A DNA stretch of 64,000 nucleotides from Bemisia tabaci (Eukaryota; Arthropoda; Insecta; Hemiptera; Aleyrodidae), in the NCBI RefSeq assembly GCF_918797505.1, contig NC_092793.1, forward strand, positions 60,407,749 to 60,471,748, given 5' to 3'. Both the position numbers and the translations under genes were made by a program. Every line of letters starts with the position of its first letter. Within the stretch, counting starts at the first letter, position 1. Under the pieces are notes generated by a model that saw nothing but the letters and a program-made list of their open reading frames with translations, was not told the origin of the DNA and did no database searches. Below are positions 48,001-57,200 of the stretch, piece after piece.

Positions 48001-51000
48001 GCCAGACAATGTGGTCGCGGAAGTGAACTCTTGGGCAAAATTAGTGACTCATGGTTACATTGAAAAATTCTTGTCCAAAGGTATTGTCCTCAATTAATTA
48101 TATCTAAACCTTATATGTAAACCTAGGGTTGCTTTTAATATAAATACTAATGGAAAGAAAGGAAAAAAAAAACTTAAATATTTAGGTGATTGTCCCAATA
48201 CCCAAGGTATTAAGGGGTCACAATTTCGAAAATTAGTGCAAATTTGAAGATTAGCATCAGGCCCAAATTTAGCTGTTTGGAACTACTAGGACCTCTGGCG
48301 TAGTGGCGTGGCGTCCATAGGTTCGCAGTGTTCGCCGAACACACTAAAATATTTTGAGACAATTAATAAATTATGGCTAAGAATGTGGGAAGCAATACAG
48401 AATTGTGAATAGTAGATCGCAAATAAGTATCGGGCGCTTGGCTTCCGACATCGGCATGTGGCGCGGCGGAGAGAGAAAATCCTGTGACGCGTGGTCCGCA
48501 CCGGCTACCGAACCTGGATGATCTGCGACCTGCTGACCTGCGAGGAGAGAGAACCTGGGTGCAATGATGAAGGGGCAAAGGGTACACGAGAGAGGAGAGG
48601 CACCGGCGCGCGGCGCAGAGCGGAGCGTGAGCATTGGGTTTGGAGACGAGTGCGGACCGCGCTCGCGGAGGGAACACAGCAAAGAGAAAAGGGAGGGGAA
48701 AAGAACGAGAGAGGACAGCCGCTCATCAGTCCAGCTGTTTCCTATAGCAGTGGTCCGCAGGGGTTTGCGAACCGCCGAATTTCCTCAATGCCGCGATTCG
48801 CTCTCCGCTTCCCCCCCTGCGCTTGCGGGCCGCATCTCCCAGTTTCCCAGTCTCCCTCTCCCACCTCTCTCTGCAGGTGCGTGTCGCGAAAATACGTTAT
48901 CATTTAACAAAATAAATTACAGGAAAACGATCAGTTAAAAGAACAAAATTTCAATGACAATTTACCGGCACAATTTTCACCATAAAGGGTTAAAATCGTG
49001 TTCTTGCGGCTTCATTTTTTAAAAAGTTTCCGGGGGAGGCCCCCCGAACCCCCCTTTAAGGAAGGAGAGTGAACCTCTCTGAGCCCCCCCCCTCCCCCGT
49101 CCTAAAGTTAACACTCCTACCGAACGCCTACCGGATATAGTCACGCCACGCCACTGCTCTGGCGGGCCCATCTGACCAGAGGAAAACAGCAGAAAAGGAG
49201 AAAAAGGGAGGGTGAAAGAGAAAGAGGAAAAGGGAATGAAGAGGTCTGAAAATTAAAGTTTGGACCCCTTCATCAATTGAGGACCTTTTCGGTAAAAGAA
49301 TGCATGCCCCCCAAAGCTCAGTTTAGGAAGAACGCATCCTCTGAATCCTTGTATCTTGAGATATTCAATAATATTTAGTTTTTGCAAGTTTTTGTGAATA
49401 GAAATGATATAGAGATCTTACTGACCATTTTTGCACTTGCCTTATCTTGTGTTTACAAATGATTGCTCAAGTTTCTCCTATTTATTGTTTAAAATATAAA
49501 ATGAGACATATTTTCAACATTTCACCCTTCTTATTCACAATTCGCGTTAAAGTAGGAGATGAATACTGGTATCGTGATAATGGCTGCAGCCTACAGCTTT
49601 GATGTGCTCAATCATTTCAACCAATTTTGAATGAAAAACTGATGTAATATCAGGCAAAAAAAATGTAATTGTTAATCCTATTGTTTTTCAGATGACATCT
49701 CGGAAGATGAAGTTCTGATGATGGCAAATATTCTATTCTTCAAAGGTTTGTGGCAGAAACCTTTTGATCCTAGACGTACAGAGCCAAGAGTTTTCCACAT
49801 CAATTCCACTTCTGGTATCAAAACACCTTTCATGAACATGTTTGATGAATTTTATCATCTCAATGCAACTGATATTGATGCTCAAATCCTCAAACTACCA
49901 TACCTAGTAAGAAATAAATTTCCTTGCCCAAGTCTCAGAAATTATTTTTTTTGTTTGCGAGTTTTAACGAAAGCAGTTCATGTATCCAGGTGAAGGCTGA
50001 GAACTAATTGGTTCAAGATATACGACTAACAGAACAGACAACATAGATAACAGACAACGAGATGAAGATTGGTTTTGCCATAATAGACTTTTTGAAGGGG
50101 AAGGAAGAAACATGCAAATTTCTTGTGTAAATATTGGACTTTGCCATTGAAGTCATCAATATTTCTGAGTGTATTTCCATACGAAATAACTTCTAATTTT
50201 ACTCCAGCTGTAGTCTGCAACAGATCTAGCTTTTGATCATGGTTTATCCTAACTTTATATGCAAAAAGCTCATTATATTCGTGAGACCTCTAAGAATATT
50301 ATATTTAAAGATAAGGATTAGCACCAAGGCTGCACTTCCATTGAGAATTTTTGGTTTCCTTTGCAAATAACCATCCCAAATAACCGTGTGTCCTGTTACC
50401 TAATAACTCTTTTTTACCATTTTAACAGGGTGAGGAATTCTCAATGTACATTTTGCTGCCAAACCAAAAATCTGGACTTAACGAATTAATGAAGAAACTT
50501 CATCTTGGACTGCTGAGAAATCATTTTGCTCGTTTGACGGAAACCAAAGTGTTTGTCTCTTTACCAAAGTTTTCCTTTGACTCACACACATTTCTGAAGC
50601 CTTTCCTTCAACAAGTAATGCACACTTTTGTCAACTTTTTTCCTATTGTTTTAAATACATACTGTCGGTAGGAAATTGAAGGACAGAAACTGATTAACAC
50701 TCTTGTTCTTTGCTACTATCAAGTCCTAACAATGAGCAAGTGTAGAGTGTAATCAGGGAAAACTTGACAAATTTTGTGACTTAAATTTTCTAAAAAATTT
50801 ATTGCATTTTTATTTTCCTGGAGAATGATTGATGTTGACAGTTATTGAAAATGTTTAACTGCCTCTGTTACACATATCTGCAACAGAAAAAACAATCGTG
50901 CATGCAAGCATTTTTAAAAAAAACTCAAAACTTGCATCTTGTTTTTTCACTGTCTACATTTTCTATGGGGGTTGATGACCTTTCAAAATAGGTCCGTTAA

Positions 51001-52542
51001 TTTGAAGAGGTTGTCTGTGTATTGACCAACTGGTTGTGATCAAAGCCAGTGTCAGGTGTCCCTATTTGGAACAAAACTATACACATTCTAATTTATTACC
51101 CACCATAATGTATTAAAATGCGTTTTCATTATCAGTTTTAATTATTATCTCTGCTCATGAAGCACCACTATTGACGGCGTTATTTCTCTAAGTCAAAATT
51201 AATTTGATTTTCTGCTTTATATCATACTTATTCAGTGTGTTTGTTTTATTTTCTAACTGCAGCTTGGAATCAAAGACATGTTCAGTGAGAAAGCTGACTT
51301 ATCAAAAATTGCAGCAGATCCGCATCACCAACTCGCTGTTACCAACATTCTTCAGCGAACTGGAATAGAAATCGAAGAGACAGGCAGCACTGCTTACGTT
51401 ATAACAGGTAAGTTCTCATCTAGATGCATTTGCTCTCTTTTTACAAAGGGATTTTTTATTGATACAGGAACGTAGAGTTTCTAGGATCTGAGAAACATGG
51501 AAAGTCAGGAAATTCACAGCACCTGGGATAAGTCAGGAAATCAGTGAGAAAAGTCAGGGAATTTTGCATGCAGCATATAAGCTTGGCAACTTCAGGCAGT
51601 GCCATCAAAGAGAGTGCGCACAACTGCAAAATACCTTTTCACATTATTTAATCTCTAGAAGTGGAAAGTTCATCTAGAGTTTAGCTAAAGTCAGCGTTTT
51701 TGGAGGAGAAAGAAAATGAGCATAAGTTTTATCAAAAGATCAGGGTGTATTTCAATTAAGTTAGGAAAAACGACGAAATTTTAAAATTTTGGAGTTAGAG
51801 ATAGCCAGGGAATTGAATTAAGGAAAAATATGAAAACTCAAATGAGCACTTTTACACATGGAGGTAGCCAAAATTATATAAAGGTTTTAATATCTAGATT
51901 ATTAGTCAAGAAAGTATCTAGTATTCATCATCAAGTTTGATAATCAAAAAAATTTAAAAAAGGAAGAAAAAATAATACTTTAACTCAGACCTTAAATCAG
52001 ATAAACACAATGTTGAAGAATTCAAATACATTTGATACAATAATTCAACAAAAAAAGTTTCTAAGCTTTTCTCTGGAATGGAAACTTTAATTTTAGTAAT
52101 GCGCTTTTATCTGATATTTTCAGAGGCTCACCTAGCAAACAAATTTGGCGATTCTTACCATGAATTCATTGCAGACCATCCATTCGTTTTCTCAATTGAA
52201 CATGATAAGGGCAAAATTCCTGTATTTTCTGGAAAATTGGCTAATCCAACCAACAAGTTCTCTGAAGTTGAAGCAATAACAACTTCCCCATTACCTGCTC
52301 CTGCCTCGACTGAAGCCCCCAATGATAATGCATCCACCACCGTCAAAATGAGTGCTGCACCTGTGGCTGCAAGCTCTAGTGCTGGAGGCAACGGAAGTGG
52401 ACCTGCAAATGGACCTGTAAACGGACCTGCAAGTGCGCATGCAAATGGACCTGCAAATGCGCATGCCAATAGACCTGCAAGTGGGCAGTCGAATGCCAGC
52501 ACAACTACTGAAGACGGTAAAGAAACTAACTGGAGCGATTAG
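36044..52542 (+). CDS. Serpin A, secreted serine protease inhibitor family protein (8 exons, 507 aa)
   Basis: Exons read from the sequence: 36044-36074, 45213-45340, 46241-46426, 47867-48080, 49692-49906, 50429-50614, 51263-51407, 52124-52542. All introns are GT-AG and phases join without a stop. An in-frame stop at 35987-35989 precedes the first ATG, which has a good context (GCCAGGATGG). Residues 1-23 form a signal peptide (MALKHLLTSL then ALLFLKYCIAAS). The serpin core runs from about residue 40 to 410: helix A/B with NVLISPISLKLLLAILYEGA in exon 3, VNSWAKLVTHGYI in exon 4, the strand-3A region ANILFFKGLWQKPF in exon 5, and the carboxy signature ADHPFVFS in exon 8. The reactive loop starts at E359; its hinge has G361, S362, A364 and T368 but Y365, V366 and I367 where small residues are usual. 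By loop length P1 is K375 and P1' is F376. Residues 411-507 are a low-complexity tail. Family membership is certain; inhibitory activity is doubtful. The first-exon link is inferred from phase and signal peptide. Confidence 0.9.
36170..36422. mobile_element. MITE, CTGCCGTGCTAAGG family, copy 4, in serpin A intron 1
   Basis: Ends CTGCCGTGCTAAGGAAAAAC and GTTTTTCCATAGCACGGCAG. The exact 4-bp duplication AGCA is at 36166-36169 and 36423-36426. It lies about 100 bp after the serpin A exon 1 donor. The small ORF spanning it is not a gene. Confidence 0.85.
37160..37288. mobile_element. Possible right-end remnant ending GGCCCTG
   Basis: An A- and C-run-rich stretch ends GAAGACCGGCCCTG at 37288, resembling GGCCCTG-ended elements elsewhere in the window. 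No left end or target duplication was found. Confidence 0.25.
37916..38061. mobile_element. Foldback MITE in serpin A intron 1
   Basis: Left AATTAGACTGCATTTTGCAA and right TTGCAAAATGTAGTCCAATT are inverted. Only the terminal 25-30 bases pair well. Confidence 0.55.
39384..39646. mobile_element. Second copy of the GATTATTGAAATT foldback MITE, in serpin A intron 1
   Basis: Right half CCCATTTCAACCAATAGGAT through TATAAATTTCAGTAATCAGC matches the ends at 14785-15058. The left end is shortened (CCTACAATAAGACAAAAAGG). Confidence 0.6.
40678..40938 (-). CDS. Candidate secreted or signal-anchored small protein in serpin A intron 1
   Basis: The frame includes MKMSLKKVGRLLLGLFFLF followed by LLTWSLLGIFRVDALS, a basic n-region and long hydrophobic core typical of a signal peptide or type II anchor. 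After it comes a soluble part with several His (YSSHKHSHDAFHSVTYHY). The frame ends in an A-run (T run on the plus strand, 40680-40694). That is consistent with a chance ORF, a retrocopy or a first exon. No family recognised. Confidence 0.3.
41651..42047. mobile_element. Foldback MITE with arms over 100 bp, in serpin A intron 1
   Basis: AAGGTAGGGGTATCG at the left mirrors CGATACTCCTCCTT at the right. The arms continue through GGAATGCATCATAGTTTGGT and ACCAAATCAGTATGCATTCC. TA may flank it. Confidence 0.65.
42088..42300 (+). CDS. Unrecognised 70-aa ORF with downstream AATAAA, in serpin A intron 1
   Basis: Reads MSPHKQEITLVRLNIRRSLL through CHRVCSKRCVHPDKFVF to an acidic end ENDDSSNDE. An AATAAA lies at 42433-42438. 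It begins 40 bases after a foldback MITE. It could be a last exon or a small gene; no signal peptide, no known motif. Confidence 0.25.
   Translation: MSPHKQEITLVRLNIRRSLLLTAKLDPMSLPKERRAANLEKDAGCHRVCSKRCVHPDKFVFENDDSSNDE
42840..43091 (-). CDS. Candidate small secreted protein, antisense in serpin A intron 1
   Basis: From Met at 43091 the frame reads MDTFLLIGSFMLVLRELKLE (signal-like), then ISGKVLSPANDCTFLV, NHTNEISGRKYCDESI and stops at 42840. Two cysteines 18 residues apart and an N-H-T sequon fit a small secreted domain. An earlier in-frame Met at 43109 is possible. Product unknown. Confidence 0.3.
   Translation of the reverse strand, partial: DTFLLIGSFMLVLRELKLEEMKFMNRHFKINILIEGISGKVLSPANDCTFLVNHTNEISGRKYCDESISDTKGVNLQQVQIEE
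43380..43918 (+). promoter_or_regulatory. Possible alternative promoter and exon inside serpin A intron 1
   Basis: A locally GC/CpG-richer stretch has two near-copies of AAGAGCGNCAATTTAAA (about 43430-43480), an inverted CCAAT box (GATTGG at about 43505) and then an ATG at 43875 opening MDSPSNTNVTHSSQ up to a consensus donor (AG|GTATCT, after 43918). Spliced to 45213 this would be out of frame with serpin A, so it could act as a 5' leader for a product starting at Met 45251. Speculative. Confidence 0.2.
44636..44860 (-). mobile_element. MITE family A copy, reversed, in serpin A intron 1
   Basis: Reverse complement of the family: ATATATCTCGATTGCCG on the left, AAAGTATGATGAGAAGTCTGC and AACGTCGCAACCAAG on the right. 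Confidence 0.55.
46846..46870. repeat. Poly(T) run in serpin A intron 3
   Basis: T run of 25 bases in intronic sequence, with no nearby acceptor usage. Confidence 0.85.
48301..49156. mobile_element. Non-autonomous hAT-type element in serpin A intron 4
   Basis: Ends are TAGTGGCGTGGCGT on the left and ACGCCACGCCACTG on the right, an inverted pair of the hAT CAGTGGCG type. They are flanked by an exact 8-bp duplication CTCTGGCG (48293-48300 and 49157-49164), the size made by hAT transposases. The interior is GC-rich with no transposase-like ORF. Confidence 0.85.
52124..52542 (+). other. Last coding exon of serpin A: reactive-loop second half, core C-terminus and repetitive tail
   Basis: The exon opens inside the reactive-centre loop (E369), encodes the HEFIADHPFVFSIEHD signature and the last core strand VFSGKLANP, then runs into a 97-residue tail. 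From about 52380 to 52500 the tail contains degenerate short repeats of the type GPANGP, GPVNGP, SAHANG, NAHANR. It stops at TAG 52540-52542. The tail has Ser/Thr-rich stretches and an N-A-S sequon, suggesting a flexible, possibly glycosylated segment. Typical serpins end within about 10 residues of the core. Confidence 0.85.
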
Positions 52543-53674
52543 TTTATCGTTTCTCTTCTTTTTGGTCACTGTTTGCTGTGCTATCTGGATTTGTCTCTTG
52601 ATGTGAGGATAATCTGGTATTCCAGCATCCATATCATTACATATCAACTGACTGCAATTGCTTAAACTGTGCTTTTGTTTTGTTGGTGTCAATGTAAATG
52701 GCAAAGCTTCTCGTTTCAGAGCATTACGCACTACTCCTGCTTTAGTTTAAAATAGAAATTTTGACTGCTTTTATTATTTCAGACGTGCATTCATGATTTT
52801 GTTGACTGTCTGGTTTGGTGTGTATTTCAAGATGAGTTTTTAGTCTCTGAATTTGTGGCAGTTGTTGTGATGATCTTCGATGAGTTTCAAAAATATTCAG
52901 TTTATGGAAGAATGATGAGGATTTTATTTTTTTGGTTCTTTATTGAGTATTCCTCTAAGTTTTCTAACACCTCACTAGACCTGGCATACATTAATCTTAG
53001 AAGAGAGGAGAGTCATTTACTATGATAGCAAGAGTCCTCTGGACTAGGAATGCAGAGTTCCAGTGTAATGGATCCTCATTTGGGTTTCGCTTAGTACTTG
53101 AAGGGGAGCTCGTAGAATGTATGATAGCTCATCAAAAACATCCTCATTTCAGACACTTGAAGACTTCTACTACCACTTTGATAAAATATCAAAGACTCGT
53201 TGATGCCTATGATTTGAATCAAACATAAAGGCTTTTTATATGTGCTTAAAGAATATATTGGCACTGATGGTTTCTAGATGATGAAATCAATGAAATTCTA
53301 GGAATGGGTCCTCATACCTCTATCATTACGGTGCTTAAAACAATTGAAGTGGTAATTAAGGAAAGCAGCAATCGTTATAAATCATAAAGTATTTTTGCAT
53401 CAGTGACTTTTGAGTTTTTCAAACTGCTTTGATTATTGTCATGACTTGGCGTGAGGACCAATGGTTTTATGCAAACTTCTTTAAAGAAATTCTCCTCTTG
53501 AAGATCATGTATCTTGAATATAGGTGATTGTCGTATGGTCACAGTTCAAATGTGTTTTTGTCGGAGGTCTTGTGTCAGTATGTGGTAGGTCACATTTGTT
53601 GAATGTTAGACTTGTGTCGATATGAGAATTGATCAGTTAATGTTTTGAGCTCAGTCTTTGACTTCAAATAGAAA

Positions 53675-53680
53675 AATAAA
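53675..53680 (+). terminator. Candidate polyadenylation signal of serpin A
   Basis: This is an AATAAA hexamer about 1.1 kb after the serpin A stop and about 0.5 kb before the serpin B 5' region. No nearer AATAAA was noticed. It is a plausible cleavage signal, but the hexamer is common in AT-rich DNA. Confidence 0.35.
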
Positions 53681-54119
53681 AACTTCAGGTGCACAGTAGC
53701 AAATATTTTGGTGAAATTTTTTGACTCATCTTTGAGGGGGAAAACGTACAAGACAGTGAATAATTTTAAAGAAATTCAATTTGTTTTTTTCCCTCTTTCT
53801 CTTTATAAGGTTTCATTCACTCCAGAAACATATTAAAGAGTAAACATAAAGGAATAATAATTAATTAGTTTTTAAAAAAAGCAAATGGAAAAAAAAACAA
53901 TCCAAAAAGTAATATCCTTGCTGTATTTAAGTGTGAAAGCAGAAGTTTTCTGGGAAGGTTTTGACCAGGAGTGGAATTCCCTCAAAATGTAACAGGAAAC
54001 CAAAGTGCTGGCAAAGAGTAATGTAGAGTTCACCAAGAAGAGTTAAAAAATATGTAAGTTGAAGAGGAAGGAGACAAAAGTGCTGGCAATTTGTGAGTGC
54101 CAATCTGGTTTTCCCAGTG

Positions 54120-54223
54120 GATAGAGAGTGGGGGAACTGAGCAACCAGCAATCAAGTGAATCTGGCTGCAGTCATTTTAGTGTCTCTCTGAGGCAGATCC
54201 TGTCATCACCCATCCAACCAGAG
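54120..54223 (+). promoter_or_regulatory. Likely 5' UTR and start-site region of serpin B
   Basis: TCATTT at 54172-54177 matches the insect initiator consensus TCAKTY, about 50 bases before the serpin B ATG. No TATA box was seen at the usual distance. This is inference from position; the motif is short and could be chance. Confidence 0.25.
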
Positions 54224-54254
54224 ATGAATGTGCTTCTATACCTCCTGCTGACTG
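54224..54254 (+). other. Coding exon 1 of serpin B (signal-peptide start)
   Basis: This 31-nt coding piece is the same length and phase as exon 1 of serpin A. It encodes MNVLLYLLLT plus one base and ends at donor GTAAAA (54255). Joined to exon 2 at 57062 it yields Ala and continues in frame. There is no earlier in-frame ATG in the adjacent upstream ORF. Confidence 0.75.
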
Positions 54255-57200
54255 GTAAAACATCTAGCCTCATTGTCAATTTCCTTATTCCCTCTCTTCA
54301 TTTGCTGAGCGATTCGGCAGGCATTCCAGATTGTTGTCCCTTTCCCATTTCTTTTAAATTCATTGCAATTTTTAGATTCATAAGAAAAAGTTGCTCAGTG
54401 TTTTCTAGGTTTTAAGGAATTTTTCTAGGAATTTAATTTTCACGAAAATTCATTACAGCATGTGCAGCTACATATAAAAAGTAGTAGGCATTATACTGGA
54501 TATAAGATTAAAATTTGGCTTTGCTTTAATTTTCCTGTGATAATTAATACCACTGAACTCTTTTTTCTCCAAAATCAGCATTCCTTCTCTTCCCTTTCTT
54601 GCATTTTTCTCACACATATCTTGGGGCCCTTCGGAGAACAATTTTTTTCGTTTTTTTCTATTCATTTTCCTTGAGATTACTCTGGATTTCTCGTTAATTT
54701 AATGGACATTCTTCTATGCTTGCCAAGATACTTTTTTATGTTCAATTCACCATCTCCATTACGAGAGAAAATGATTTTTGTGTAGCAAAATATTTCTTCC
54801 CAAGTCCAGAAGCTCTATTGAGGGAAATGAAGTGACAAAAATATTCTTTCTTGATTCTAAGTTCGATTATTGTTTTCGGAAAAAGATTCTACCAACCCAG
54901 CCAAGTTTTCTCCCCCTCCGCCTCTTGCTCTACTATTATTCCGTAGAAGAGAATATCATCTTGTTCAATTTTTCGGCCAATGATAGTATGTTCACCTGGT
55001 TTAACCTTTTTCACCCGATTTTAAAGATTGGCCTTTTTTTGCACTGTCAAATGTTGCTCATTTTTTCTAATTTTGCCAAAGATTAATGCTTGTGTATCTA
55101 CAAGTCAAGTAGAACTGTGCTAAAATCTAAATAATGAAAGGATAATATACTGTTTGCACTGGCGGATCCAGCAAATTGGCAACACTGTCTTTTCTCCATT
55201 TAAACCTATCGAAATGTCTCGATCCTTTGAGGGGCCAGGTGCTCCGACAAGAATCGATTATTTAGCATAGGTTTAAATGGAGGAACTCCGGTGTTGCCAA
55301 ATTGCTGGATCCGCCTCTGACTGTTTGATTTGAAAAACGATACATTAACTAACAGTATAAACCAAGTAAAAACTACTCCCGGACACACAATTATGTGGTT
55401 ACCGGTCTTGTTGAAATCTGTAGCCGTAAATTCACAAATGCACGAGAATAATTGTCAATTTTCAGGACTGTACTCTATTTAAAAAATAAAGTTTCTATGA
55501 GCCTGAAAGATATTTGTTTTGCTTTTGCCCCACGATCCCTCAGCTTATTCAACGCAAATTAATGGAGTTTTAAGTTCCTAAGGCCTACAATTTTTGTAAT
55601 CAAAATTGCCTGCATAAACAAGTCCATCAGCCCGAGAAATATGATTTATAGTTAACTTATCCTGTAATTTTACTGTTCACTTGCTTTGTGAATTTACGGA
55701 TTGACTGGTTTCATGAGAATGTGCATTTACTTGAAGAAAAATATTAACGCCAAAAAAAGTTAATCATCTGCTCAGTGTCTTATCTAATGGGCGGATTTAA
55801 TCAAAATCAAGCTAACTGTATTTCAAGTTGCCAAATTGTTTTTCTTGTACCCTTTTTTTCTACTACGAGATTACCAAGTAAGTGAGTACATACATGCCTT
55901 GAAACTGTAAGAATATACCCTTGATTATGAGGAACGTAACTCAAAAAGTCAAGTCAGAATATTGTTCAATTTTTTGTCAAATCAGTAAAGTATGAAAGAA
56001 GATTGGGCAACGTCTATTGTAGTTCTGGTTAAATCCGCCCTAATGGTAAACATATTTCCAACTTTTACTCATGCATCAAGTGTAATATCTCAATCTACAT
56101 TTCTAATCCTGATAGCGAACTTTTCCCTCATTGGGTCTTTCTAACTTTTTTTTTCTCAAATTAAAACTTAAGTTTTATTGCCAGATGTAATTAAATGATT
56201 ATTAAAAAAAAAACATTAATGAAAAATCTCATCAAACTCAATGCTAAAGTCCCAAGCTGTTTTATTTATGCATGAAGGTCAGGGTTTTTGCTTGAAAGCT
56301 TTTTTAGGTGCTAGAAGTAAAGAATAAAACTCCATGAATAGGAAAAAGAAATGAGAGAAAAGCTCTAATTTTAAATCGCCATGATCATGTGCAGTTATAC
56401 TTTCTCGTGTGCAAGCTTTTTTTTTTTTTTAAATTTTGTGCTGTTTGGATGACTCTAGTTATTCAGAATAGTGATTGATTATTACTGCGTGGATGTATTA
56501 AAACAAATTAGACATTCACCATAATGTTTTAATGTTATCATATTATCTAGCTTCAATATTAATGTAAACAGCAAGTTCCTAATCCAAATGGCCAATACCT
56601 CATAGCTTGTAAATGTACCTAAGGCCTTTCAGAACTGAAGCCAGAGGTTGTCGTCTTTACGACAACTATTAAATCTTGGCTTAATTTCAATAAGTTGGTT
56701 TTAAAAAGGCTCATTTTGGTCCACTTCGTGAATCACAAGGTGCCAAAATTAATGCAACCAGTAGCTACATGAAAGAGTTACTCTTCAGTTTTAAAAAAAT
56801 TCGTAAACACAGGCAGTCAGTCAGTTCTTTTGCTTTAACTTTCCAAAAGTTGATTTCAAGAAATGAAGTGAGCAGCCTGTAATGAGCCTCAAGACCTTGG
56901 TACTTTATTTATTGCAGAACTCTTTAGAAGACGGTTTAAAGAGCAACTTGTTTTTCAAACATGGTAGTACAAAAATGAAATTAGATTCTCAAATTCTCAG
57001 TGCAATGGTGTGTTCAAAGCCAACCTGTAAGGAAACTGATGCTTATTCCACTTTTGTTTAGCCAGCAATGTGCTAATTCCAGCGCCTCAATCACAAGGAG
57101 CTTCTATTGCTGCACCTGGATCATCTTATGCTGCAGTAGCAGGGGGAAAACCCACTGCTTCTTCTGTGGCCCCCATGGAGTTTCTGAGAGATTCATCTTT

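Noticed and set aside
48286..48938. Cluster of 71-138-codon ORFs on both strands in serpin A intron 4
   Set aside because: All lie in the GC-rich interior of a hAT element with no transposase-like residues.
51408..52123. Extra alternative reactive-loop exons in the last introns
   Set aside because: Looked for the ADHPF-type codons in both last introns; found only the known terminal exons.
52155..52731. Minus-strand ORFs opposite serpin A exon 8
   Set aside because: Shadows of the repetitive coding exon.
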